From positions 1-6,211 of the forward strand of contig JBAPRR010000271.1 in assembly GCA_049281195.1 (NCBI GenBank): a stretch of DNA of 6,211 nt, read 5' to 3'. The position numbers were made by a program, and so were the translations under genes. Below the pieces are notes generated by a model. It made no database searches. It was not told the origin of the DNA and saw only the letters and a list, made by a program, of their open reading frames with translations. Shown one piece after another: positions 1-5,382 of the stretch (within the stretch, counting starts at the first letter, position 1; every line of letters begins with the position of its first letter). The stretch comes from JBAPRR01 sp049281195 (lineage in GTDB: Bacteria; Actinomycetota; Acidimicrobiia; Acidimicrobiales; CAVXTF01).

Positions 1-494
1 TCGGACAGATCGGTCTGGTCGGTGGTGAGCTGCTCCTCGTCCTGGGTGAGCTCCAACTGAGAGGAGCTCATCTGCGCCTTGTCCTGGGATATCTGGCCCG
101 GAGTGCCGCCGGCCTCTGCATCGGCGAGAGCGGTCTCGGCCACCTGCAGGCTGTCCTGCGCCGATTGAAGCGCGTCATCGGCGTCGGTCGGATCGATCTT
201 CGCCAGAACCTGTCCGGCCTTCACCTGATCGCCCACCGCCACGTCCACCGTGGACAGGGTCCCGCCGGTCTCGAAGTTCACCGAATCGGACTGCGCGGGG
301 CTGATGTTCCCCGACGCGGAGACGCTCGAGGCGACCGTCCCCACCTCGACCGTCGCCGTGCGAGCGACCGATGTGGACGCGGACGCCGATTTGAATATCG
401 AAAGCAGACCGAGGGTCAGCACCGCAGCGACCGCCGCGGTCAGCACTGCATAACCGCTCAATCGCATGCGGCTTGATCCGCGTAGAAAAGACAT
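1..494 (-). CDS. HlyD/MacA-type periplasmic adaptor subunit of an efflux system (partial, C-terminus outside window)
   Basis: This is the N-terminal 164 residues of a membrane-fusion (adaptor) protein, the family that links an inner-membrane exporter (MacB-type ABC or RND) to extracellular steps; in Gram-positive bacteria it is membrane-anchored outside the cell. The ATG at 494 is preceded by GGAGG (506-510) with an 11-base spacer. A short basic N-terminus (MSFLRGSSRMR) leads into one hydrophobic segment at about residues 12-34. Residues 77-100 hold a biotinyl/lipoyl-type half-motif (GTLSTVDVAVGDQVKAGQVL and the residues after it), the family hallmark. From residue 103 the sequence is rich in Asp, Gln, Ala and Leu with heptad-like spacing, as expected for the helical hairpin. 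The reading frame stays open to position 1. It follows the lipoprotein gene by 83 bases on the same strand, so co-transcription is likely. The transporter itself is inferred to lie to the left. Confidence 0.88.
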   Translation of the reverse strand, partial: MSFLRGSSRMRLSGYAVLTAAVAAVLTLGLLSIFKSASASTSVARTATVEVGTVASSVSASGNISPAQSDSVNFETGGTLSTVDVAVGDQVKAGQVLAKIDPTDADDALQSAQDSLQVAETALADAEAGGTPGQISQDKAQMSSSQLELTQDEEQLTTDQTDLS

Positions 495-505
495 CCGAGC
501 TATTA

Positions 506-510
506 CCTCC
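506..510 (-). promoter_or_regulatory. Ribosome binding site of the adaptor gene
   Basis: On the minus strand the sequence reads GGAGG, then 11 bases, then the ATG at 494. The spacing is slightly long, but this is the only good Shine-Dalgarno match in the 83-base gap and it supports the chosen start. Confidence 0.6.
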
Positions 511-577
511 GCTCTTTACGATTTACCGGACCAGCGACCAAGCCGCGAGCCCGCTCATCTCCTTTGATTCGAAGAGA

Positions 578-1204
578 TCAGCCCGCCGTAGTTGTCGTCG
601 TGCTGCCGGGGAAACCGCCAGCGCCGGCGCCGGGCTTCGGCCGCAAGCTGGCGCATGCCGTCTCCGCTGCTTGGAGCGTCGGATTGCTGGTTGTGGAGGT
701 GGACGAGGTCGACCCTCCCCCACCGAAGCCCCCGAAACCACCGGCCCCACGCGTCGGGAGAGTGACGCCATGAAGCTTCAGGCAGTTGCGATACGCGTCG
801 AACGCCGTGTTGGTCCCGGTACCACCACCACCGAATCCGTTGAACTTGGGCCGGAGGCTCGCACAGGCAGAAGCGGCCTTCTCATAGGCGGAGCGCTGTG
901 AAGCAGAGAGCGTCGTAGTCGTGACGTTCGATGGGGTGGACGATCCAGGGCCGCCGGCGCCGGGAAACCCGCCGCCGCCACCCGCACCGGGGAAGCCTCC
1001 CCTACCGGTTGAGGTGACGCCGTGGTTCTTCAGGCAGTCGAGGTAGGCCGTGAAGGCAGCGGGCCCCGTTTTGGATCCGGCGGTCGTGGTGCTCGTCGAC
1101 GTGGAAGCATTGGCGGAGCCGCTGCTACAGGCTGCGAGCAGGATCCCTAGGCAGCCGAGGAATGAGACGATCCCTGCGGCCCTCAACTTTCCCGAGCGTG
1201 GCAT
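578..1204 (-). CDS. Secreted lipoprotein with two tandem two-cysteine units and Gly/Thr-rich linkers
   Basis: The product is 208 residues from the ATG at 1204. The N-terminus (MPRSGKLRAAG) is basic and is followed by a hydrophobic stretch and the lipobox LLAAC, with the lipidated cysteine at residue 26. That signal length is typical and is the main reason for this start. In-frame ATGs at 1246, 1303 and 1345 would give long n-regions, although 1246 has a TATGTT six bases upstream that could serve a leaderless transcript. The mature protein holds two related units, residues 51-120 and 135-190. Each begins F-x-A-Y-x-[DN]-C-L-K-x-H-G-V-T and ends A-C-A-S-L-R-P-K, so each has one cysteine pair (C57/C114 and C141/C184). 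Linkers are rich in Gly-Phe-Pro and Ser/Thr, and the tail is STTTTTAG. I do not recognise a named family. The operon position upstream of an efflux adaptor suggests an accessory surface protein of that exporter; this is inference. Confidence 0.8.
   Translation of the reverse strand: MPRSGKLRAAGIVSFLGCLGILLAACSSGSANASTSTSTTTAGSKTGPAAFTAYLDCLKNHGVTSTGRGGFPGAGGGGGFPGAGGPGSSTPSNVTTTTLSASQRSAYEKAASACASLRPKFNGFGGGGTGTNTAFDAYRNCLKLHGVTLPTRGAGGFGGFGGGGSTSSTSTTSNPTLQAAETACASLRPKPGAGAGGFPGSTTTTTAG
635..802 (-). repeat. Second copy of the intragenic two-cysteine unit
   Basis: This region encodes lipoprotein residues 135-190, from FDAYRNCLKLHGVT to ACASLRPK. It aligns with the copy at 845-1054 at both ends, while the glycine-rich centre differs in length and sequence (56 against 70 residues). 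The ACASLRPK motif is identical in the two copies. Confidence 0.75.
845..1054 (-). repeat. First copy of the intragenic two-cysteine unit
   Basis: This region encodes lipoprotein residues 51-120, from FTAYLDCLKNHGVT to ACASLRPK. The central part is a FPGAGG-type low-complexity linker followed by a Ser/Thr stretch and a short helical-looking segment before the second cysteine. Confidence 0.75.
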
Positions 1205-1318
1205 GGACGTGAGGGAACCTGATCGGGCGGACTTCGTGCGCAGCATGGGCGAAACATACGACCGGGGGCTGTAGGACCCCTTTAGGCCCGCTGTGGGTTT
1301 CATATGAGCCACGAGCCG

Positions 1319-1324
1319 TACGAT
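1319..1324 (+). promoter_or_regulatory. Candidate -10 element for a leaderless methyltransferase transcript
   Basis: TACGAT fits the actinobacterial TAnnnT -10 pattern and ends six bases before the ATG at 1331, so transcription could begin at the start codon itself. There is no convincing -35 and no Shine-Dalgarno sequence. The six-base motif is short, so the call is tentative. Confidence 0.35.
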
Positions 1325-1330
1325 CGGACC

Positions 1331-1894
1331 ATGAATGCGGCACATCTCGAGGTCTGCGCCAGCCCCGAATGGCGCAAGAAGGTCAACGAAACGATCCTTC
1401 CCGAGGCCCTAAAAGAAGTGGTTCTGGGCCGCGACGTCCTCGAGATCGGACCCGGTCCCGGGTTCACCACAGATGTATTGCGCACGCTCACGGAACAGCT
1501 GACGGCCGTGGAGGTCGACGAGTCCCTGGCCGCTCAACTGAGCGCGCGGATGGAAGGCTCGAACGTGGTCGTCGTACGCGGCGACGCCACATCCCTCGAT
1601 TTCACCGACGACCGCTTCAGCGCGGCGGCTTCTTTCCACATGCTTCATCACATCGAACCGGCAGATGCCCAGGACCGCGTATTCGCGGAATTGGCGAGGG
1701 TTCTCGAGCCCGGTGGCGTACTGGTCGCGGCCGACAGTGTGTGGAAGAAGGAGTCATCCGACTTCCATCAGGGCGACACCTACCTGCCGATCGCTCCTGA
1801 GGATTTGAAGGAACGTCTCGCGAACGCGGGTTTCGTCGCCATAGAGGTGAGGACCTACGAACCCGGCTGGGTGTGCACCGCGAAAGCCCAGTAA
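1331..1894 (+). CDS. Class I SAM-dependent methyltransferase (small, mycobacterial type)
   Basis: The 187-residue product is a Rossmann-fold methyltransferase that would transfer a methyl group from S-adenosylmethionine to an unknown small-molecule acceptor. The SAM-binding motif I is VLEIGPGPG at residues 36-44. The acidic ribose-binding position lies in VEVDE (60-64), GDAT at 84-87 matches the adenine-contact motif, FHMLHHI (103-109) is motif IV, and LEPGG (125-129) is the usual turn before strand 5. An upstream ATG at 1304 would add nine residues. I prefer 1331 because actinobacterial homologues as I recall them begin M-N-x-x-H-L-x-x-x-A-S-x-E-W, as here (MNAAHLEVCASPEW), and because a possible -10 sits at leaderless distance. 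It is divergent from the lipoprotein gene and convergent with the oxidoreductase gene, so it is probably a single-gene transcript. Substrate is unknown. Confidence 0.88.
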   Translation: MNAAHLEVCASPEWRKKVNETILPEALKEVVLGRDVLEIGPGPGFTTDVLRTLTEQLTAVEVDESLAAQLSARMEGSNVVVVRGDATSLDFTDDRFSAAASFHMLHHIEPADAQDRVFAELARVLEPGGVLVAADSVWKKESSDFHQGDTYLPIAPEDLKERLANAGFVAIEVRTYEPGWVCTAKAQ

Positions 1895-1910
1895 TCGATC
1901 GGCCCGATGA

Positions 1911-2987
1911 TCACAGGGTTACCGGCTGTCTCGATTCCGCGGACCGATATGCCGCATCGACGACGCTGTGGGCAAGTCGGGCGTCCTCAAAGTCCGGTGA
2001 CGCCTTGTGACCGGAGTCGAGCGACTTGACCCAAGCCCTATCGGCCACGTATGTGTAGAAGAGAAAGTCACGACGCGAGATACCGAGCGAGTCGAAGTAC
2101 TCCTCGCGCACAGTCGCAAGGTCGGGACGCTCGGCCGGTTGGTCAGGTCGCTGAACCAGAAAGCTGTCTTCACCTGCGCCGACGATGAAGTCCGTCGTCA
2201 GCTCTAAAGCGCCCGACTCGCAAAAGACCTCGAAGCGTCTCTCCTCACGTCCGCGCACTCCGTTGAAGATCGTGACGAGCGTTCCGATCACCCCACTTCG
2301 GTGCTCGATCATCAATGTGGCGGCATCCTCAACCTCGAACCCGAACACGTGGCGAACCGAGGCGTGTACAGGCTCGACAGGACCGAACAGCCAGCACAGG
2401 ATGTCGATGGCGTGAATGGAGTGCTCCAAGAGGGCGCCTCCCCCGGCCTGGGCTCGATCGGAGCGCCACGAGCTGTGGCCGGGGACCACCTGGCCGGTCG
2501 GCCAGTACTGGTCGTCACGAAGTGTGTACGCCATCGGCTTTCCGAGCTCCGAGCTGTGGATGAGTGTGCGCATCCTGTTCACCAGGGGGTGAAAGCGCGA
2601 ATGGAAACCGACCTGTGCGTTCAACTTGGAGTCGCGTACCGCATCGCAGATCTCCTCCACCACGGAGAAGGACGGCGCAAGCGGCTTCTCGCACAGCAAA
2701 GGCTTCTTAGCGGCAACGGTCGCCAACACAAGGTCCCTGTGTGTTGCCGTCGGTGTGGTGATGACGACGGCGTCGACGCCGGGATCGGAGATCAGATCGG
2801 TGGGATCCGTGGTGTAGCGGGCGAAAGCACAATTGCGATCGACCGCGTCCATCTGCTCTGTGGCCGGGTCGCAGGCGACCGCTGCGGTGATCTCGCCCTC
2901 ATCGACCAGTTTGCTCAAGCCGTCGGCGTGAATCTGACCGATCATCCCGCATCCGATCAACCCCACATTGCACCGACGGTCCCCCAT
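1911..2987 (-). CDS. Gfo/Idh/MocA-family NAD(P)-dependent oxidoreductase
   Basis: The 358-residue length is normal for the family, which oxidises or reduces hydroxyl/keto groups, usually of sugars, inositols or related cyclic alcohols. The N-terminal Rossmann domain shows GLIGCGMIG (residues 9-17) for the dinucleotide, VVITTPTATH (74-83), and the family EKP signature with its catalytic lysine at 100-102. The C-terminal domain carries GGGALLEHSIHAIDIL (182-197), the equivalent of the usual GGGxLxDxGxHxxD motif, with His192 as the likely acid/base residue; Glu-His-Ser replaces the common Asp-x-Gly. The ATG at 2987 shares its A with the TGA of the upstream P450 gene and has no Shine-Dalgarno sequence, so translation is probably coupled. 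As the last gene of the dioxygenase-P450 unit it may act on a product made by them. It could also be a sugar-type dehydrogenase. The stop lies 16 bases from the convergent methyltransferase stop. Confidence 0.92.
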   Translation of the reverse strand: MGDRRCNVGLIGCGMIGQIHADGLSKLVDEGEITAAVACDPATEQMDAVDRNCAFARYTTDPTDLISDPGVDAVVITTPTATHRDLVLATVAAKKPLLCEKPLAPSFSVVEEICDAVRDSKLNAQVGFHSRFHPLVNRMRTLIHSSELGKPMAYTLRDDQYWPTGQVVPGHSSWRSDRAQAGGGALLEHSIHAIDILCWLFGPVEPVHASVRHVFGFEVEDAATLMIEHRSGVIGTLVTIFNGVRGREERRFEVFCESGALELTTDFIVGAGEDSFLVQRPDQPAERPDLATVREEYFDSLGISRRDFLFYTYVADRAWVKSLDSGHKASPDFEDARLAHSVVDAAYRSAESRQPVTL

Positions 2988-4207
2988 CAGGTGACTGTGG
3001 CGGTGGGAGTGAAGACCACAGGCATCTCTTCGATACCCGACACAAAATTGGCCGGTCGTCGGGGCAGATCGTCGGTTGTGGCGAGCGATATGTCCGGCAT
3101 ACGCGTGAGCAGACGCTCGAACATCACGCGGAGCTCGAGCCGTGCCAACTGGTTCCCGAGACAGAAGTGGGTGCCGAACCCGAACGCTACGTGATCGTTC
3201 GGCGATCTGGTCGTGTCGAAGACCTCTGGATCTTCGAAAACGGTCTCGTCGCGGTTCGCAGCCGGGTAGAGCAAAAGAAGCTTGGCGCCTTCTTTCACCG
3301 GTTGGCCGTGAAGCTCCAGATCTCGTGTGGCGGCACGGGCCATGTTCTTTATAGGCGACACCCAGCGCAACATCTCTTCGACCGCCACCGGAAGGCCGCT
3401 CATGTCCTTGATCAGCAGGTCGAGCTGATCGCGGTTCCGGAGCAATTCCGCCATCCCGCCGCTTATCACGTGCCTGGTCGTCTCGTCGCCGCCGATCAGG
3501 ATCAGGAGTGACTCGTGGATGATCGAGTCTTCGTCCAGTCGATCGCCCTCTATCTCGGCGTGCACCAGTGTGCCGATGAGATCATCGTCTTTCCCGGTGG
3601 TCCTGCGTTTCTCCACGATGCCGGTGATGTAGACCACGTACTCGCCGAACGCAACGGCCGCCCTGTTCATCGCGTCGGGATCGGGCGAGCCCTGTCCTTT
3701 CAGCATGTCGTCGGACCATCTGAGCAGGTCGTCGCGTGCGTCAGGTTCGACTCCGAGCATGTCTCCGATCGCTATCAGGGGAAGAGGCGCTGCTATGTCT
3801 CGGACGAAGTCGCACGAGCCCTTCTCACAGACCTTGTCGAGGATTTCATCGCAGATGGAGCGGATCCAGGGCTCACCCTCGCGCACGCGCCGCGGGGTGA
3901 ATCCCTCGCTGACCAGCCGCCGCCTGCGGTGATGCTCAGGAGCGTCCATGTCGATCATCATCGGAAGGGCAGGAAAGTTCGGCCTGATCCCACCGGCGCT
4001 CGAAAACCTTTCCGGGTCCTTCGAAATGTCCTTTATGTCGCGGTACCTGGTTATCCCGTAGACGCCGTTTCGCGAGTCGAAATAACACGGGGCGTGGCGC
4101 CGCATCCAGGCGAAGGCCGGGAAGGGATCCCCGCTGTAGAAGCTCCCGTCGACCAGGTCGATTTCGACCGCCTCGGGATTGTCCGGATCGATCACGACGT
4201 CATCCAA
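2987..4207 (-). CDS. Cytochrome P450, CYP142-like
   Basis: The 406-residue protein is a soluble bacterial P450 that would use O2 and two electrons from a ferredoxin partner, not encoded here. Landmarks: I-helix GGDETT (239-244) with the oxygen-activating Glu/Thr, ExxR at 278-281 (EMLR), PxF-type region near DPEVFD (326-331), and the heme loop FGFGTHFCLG with the axial Cys349. The stretches FSSAGGIRPN, LPMMIDMDAPEH, LLILIGGDETTRH, EEMLRWVSPIKNM and RPANFVSG closely match, from memory, mycobacterial CYP142, which oxidises the C26/27 methyl of cholesterol and cholest-4-en-3-one. Similar substrate use here is inference. The start is uncertain: TTG at 4207 lies directly after an in-frame TGA, and no Shine-Dalgarno sequence precedes it. 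An in-frame GTG at 4195 is the alternative; the ATG at 4203 is out of frame. It overlaps the next gene by one base. Confidence 0.93.
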   Translation of the reverse strand: MDDVVIDPDNPEAVEIDLVDGSFYSGDPFPAFAWMRRHAPCYFDSRNGVYGITRYRDIKDISKDPERFSSAGGIRPNFPALPMMIDMDAPEHHRRRRLVSEGFTPRRVREGEPWIRSICDEILDKVCEKGSCDFVRDIAAPLPLIAIGDMLGVEPDARDDLLRWSDDMLKGQGSPDPDAMNRAAVAFGEYVVYITGIVEKRRTTGKDDDLIGTLVHAEIEGDRLDEDSIIHESLLILIGGDETTRHVISGGMAELLRNRDQLDLLIKDMSGLPVAVEEMLRWVSPIKNMARAATRDLELHGQPVKEGAKLLLLYPAANRDETVFEDPEVFDTTRSPNDHVAFGFGTHFCLGNQLARLELRVMFERLLTRMPDISLATTDDLPRRPANFVSGIEEMPVVFTPTATVT

Positions 4208-4210
4208 TCA

Positions 4211-4242
4211 AACCGGGCGGAGTTCTGCGACTCCGTCGGGTT
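4211..4242 (-). promoter_or_regulatory. Hairpin between dioxygenase and P450 genes, abutting the P450 start
   Basis: On the minus-strand transcript AACC/GGUU forms the base, followed by a C-C mismatch, one G-C pair, an A-C mismatch, then a six-pair stem CGGAGU/ACUCCG around a six-base loop CGCAGA. The hairpin ends three bases before the apparent TTG start. It is not followed by a real U-tract, so a classical intrinsic terminator is unlikely. It could reduce readthrough, block or expose ribosome entry for the P450 gene, or stabilise one end of a processed message. Confidence 0.45.
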
Positions 4243-4262
4243 AAGTGGGGCGCCTGATCGGC

Positions 4263-5177
4263 TCAGTTGACGCTGTAGTAGTTCGTTGCGTCGCCCTTTA
4301 CGGCGACACTCTCGCGACCGTCCAAGCCGACGGGGGTCGGGCCTGAGGTGGTGACGCGCTCCACACGCCGGTGGCGGGTGCCGTAATCGAAAATCGCATA
4401 GTGCTGCGTCGAGCGGTTGTCCCACACGGCCACGTCGCCCTCGGCCCAGTGCCAGCGGATGGTGTTCTCCGGACGGGTCACGTATGTCTGGAGCGTGCGC
4501 AGGATGTCGACCGATTCCGCCGAGTTGTAGCCAACCAGCTTTTGCGCGAATCCGCCCACCAGCAGAGCACGTTCGTTGGTCTCCGAGTGCAGCCTGACCA
4601 CCGGGTGCTCGGTCTCGTAGACGGTCGACGTGAACGTTTTGATGTGCTCGATCTGCTTGGCGCTCACCCCGGCTTTCGTGTCCACCCGGCCGTAGTCCTG
4701 ACCGTTCGTATGGATGGCCCGCAGCTGATCGGCGATGGCCCGGATCCCCGGCCGCAGGTCCTGATATGCGGCCACCGTGTTGGCCCACAGGGTGTCGCCT
4801 CCGATTTCGGGGATCACCACCGCCCGCAGGATCGAGAACGTGGGCGGCTGCTGGACGAAGGTGACATCGGTGTGCCAGTGGTTGGCTGCCGCACCCTCTT
4901 GCGAGTCGAGGTCGTACAGAGCGGGACTCAGCTCACTTCCGGGCAGGGTGGGATGCGCCCGTGTCAAAGTCCCGAGCTTGGAGGCGAAAGCCACCTGCTC
5001 CAGCCCGTCAAGGTGCTGACCACGGAGAAAGACCACCCGGTGCGCGAGCAGGGCCGCTCTTATCTGCGAGACGACCTCTGAGGACAGTCCGTCGCGGAGG
5101 TTCACCCCGCGGATCTCGGCTCCGATCCGAGGCGTGACCGGGACCACCTCTATCCGGGTGTCAACGAGCTGAGTCAT
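4263..5177 (-). CDS. Fe(II)/2-oxoglutarate-dependent dioxygenase, TauD/TfdA family (alkylsulfatase/AtsK-like)
   Basis: The 304-residue enzyme would couple oxidation of a substrate to conversion of 2-oxoglutarate to succinate and CO2. The iron triad is visible as H102-x-D104 in NHWHTDVTF and H259 in WDNRSTQHYAIFDY. Arg270 and Arg274 sit where TauD-type enzymes bind 2-oxoglutarate and an anionic substrate group, and His75 (RAHP) matches the substrate-side histidine of TauD. The overall pattern, including RIGAEIRGVNL, IRAALLAHRVVFLRGQH, GGDTLWANT and TRPENTIRWHWAEGDVAVWD, resembles the actinobacterial alkylsulfatase Rv3406 and Pseudomonas AtsK as I recall them. Those release sulfate from alkyl sulfates by hydroxylating the carbon bearing the ester. 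Taurine or another carboxylate/sulfonate is an alternative substrate. The usual HR[AV]T-x-x-GD end motif reads ERVTTSGP here. The ATG at 5177 has a strong Shine-Dalgarno sequence, so the start is secure. It is first in the three-gene unit. Confidence 0.92.
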   Translation of the reverse strand: MTQLVDTRIEVVPVTPRIGAEIRGVNLRDGLSSEVVSQIRAALLAHRVVFLRGQHLDGLEQVAFASKLGTLTRAHPTLPGSELSPALYDLDSQEGAAANHWHTDVTFVQQPPTFSILRAVVIPEIGGDTLWANTVAAYQDLRPGIRAIADQLRAIHTNGQDYGRVDTKAGVSAKQIEHIKTFTSTVYETEHPVVRLHSETNERALLVGGFAQKLVGYNSAESVDILRTLQTYVTRPENTIRWHWAEGDVAVWDNRSTQHYAIFDYGTRHRRVERVTTSGPTPVGLDGRESVAVKGDATNYYSVN

Positions 5178-5183
5178 CGGATA

Positions 5184-5190
5184 CCTCCTC
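5184..5190 (-). promoter_or_regulatory. Strong ribosome binding site of the dioxygenase gene
   Basis: The minus strand reads GAGGAGG, six bases, then ATG at 5177. This is the best Shine-Dalgarno match in the window and contrasts with the two downstream genes, which have none. Confidence 0.8.
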
Positions 5191-5198
5191 GAAACCTG

Positions 5199-5207
5199 AG
5201 TATATCA
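5199..5207 (-). promoter_or_regulatory. Extended -10 promoter of the dioxygenase-P450-oxidoreductase unit
   Basis: The minus strand reads TGATATACT: an extended TGn followed by TATACT (five of six matches to TATAAT). No good -35 is seen at 16-18 bases. Transcription would start near 5192, leaving a leader of about 15 bases that holds little more than the ribosome binding site. The AT-rich patch stands out from the GC-rich surroundings. Confidence 0.5.
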
Positions 5208-5234
5208 ATCGATTTTATCGCATTCTGGAGAACG

Positions 5235-5268
5235 CTTCGCCCAGACGAAGGTACTCCCACCAGGGGAG
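5235..5268. repeat. Two adjacent short inverted repeats upstream of the dioxygenase promoter
   Basis: CTTCG (5235-5239) pairs with CGAAG (5246-5250), and CTCCC (5254-5258) pairs with GGGAG (5264-5268). Both stems are five pairs with loops of five or six bases. They lie about 30-60 bases upstream of the -10, where an activator or repressor could bind. At this stem length they could also be chance. Confidence 0.3.
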
Positions 5269-5280
5269 CGGGCCCCGGGG

Positions 5281-5309
5281 CGGACATCTGCGGGGCAATT
5301 GGTTATAAA
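5281..5309 (+). promoter_or_regulatory. Candidate promoter of the DUF4395 gene
   Basis: CGGACA (5281-5286, four of six to TTGACA) and TATAAA (5304-5309, five of six to TATAAT) are separated by exactly 17 bases. Transcription would begin near 5316 and give a leader of about 67 bases before the ATG at 5383. It lies in the same intergenic region as the divergent dioxygenase promoter. Confidence 0.5.
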
Positions 5310-5324
5310 ATCCATCAGAGTTGT

Positions 5325-5360
5325 CCAGTATGTCTTTAGTGGTCCGGAATGTCTTACTGG
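5325..5360 (+). repeat. Inverted repeat in the DUF4395 leader
   Basis: CCAGTA (5325-5330) and TACTGG (5355-5360) are perfect inverted copies 24 bases apart. Within this span ATGTCTT occurs twice, at 5330-5336 and 5349-5355. It could be an operator or a leader stem-loop; the significance is uncertain. Confidence 0.35.
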
Positions 5361-5382
5361 CCAGGAACGATGCACAGGAGCC

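Noticed and set aside
523..560. Tiny minus-strand frame starting ATGAGC behind AAAGGAG in the lipoprotein-adaptor gap
   Set aside because: It is only 11 codons, with the Shine-Dalgarno sequence touching the ATG (no spacer), and nothing supports a leader peptide.
635..1054. Gly-rich region considered as a PE_PGRS-like or silk-like repeat protein
   Set aside because: The Gly runs are short linkers between two cysteine-bearing units behind a lipobox, and no PE domain or regular GGA/GGN array is present.
1898..1908. ATCGG-C-CCGAT inverted repeat between the convergent methyltransferase and oxidoreductase stops
   Set aside because: The one-base loop cannot form a hairpin and there is no T-tract, so it is not supported as a terminator.
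2301..3194. Long plus-strand open frame (297 codons)
   Set aside because: It lies antisense to the oxidoreductase and P450 genes, both with full family motifs. Its translation shows no recognisable domain and reflects GC-rich third-position bias.
3515..4270. Plus-strand open frame of 251 codons opposite the P450
   Set aside because: It is an antisense shadow of the P450 gene with no motif or ribosome binding site of its own.
4192..4788. Minus-strand open frame of 198 codons overlapping the dioxygenase
   Set aside because: It is an alternative frame of the dioxygenase gene; the composition (Gly, Arg, His rich) is typical of a frame-shifted GC-rich gene.
4371..5081. Plus-strand open frame of 236 codons opposite the dioxygenase
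   Set aside because: It is entirely inside the well-supported dioxygenase gene and shows no family features.
5299..5382. N-terminal extension of the DUF4395 gene from a TTG
   Set aside because: The 28 extra residues are not hydrophobic or family-like, and the region carries promoter and leader features instead.
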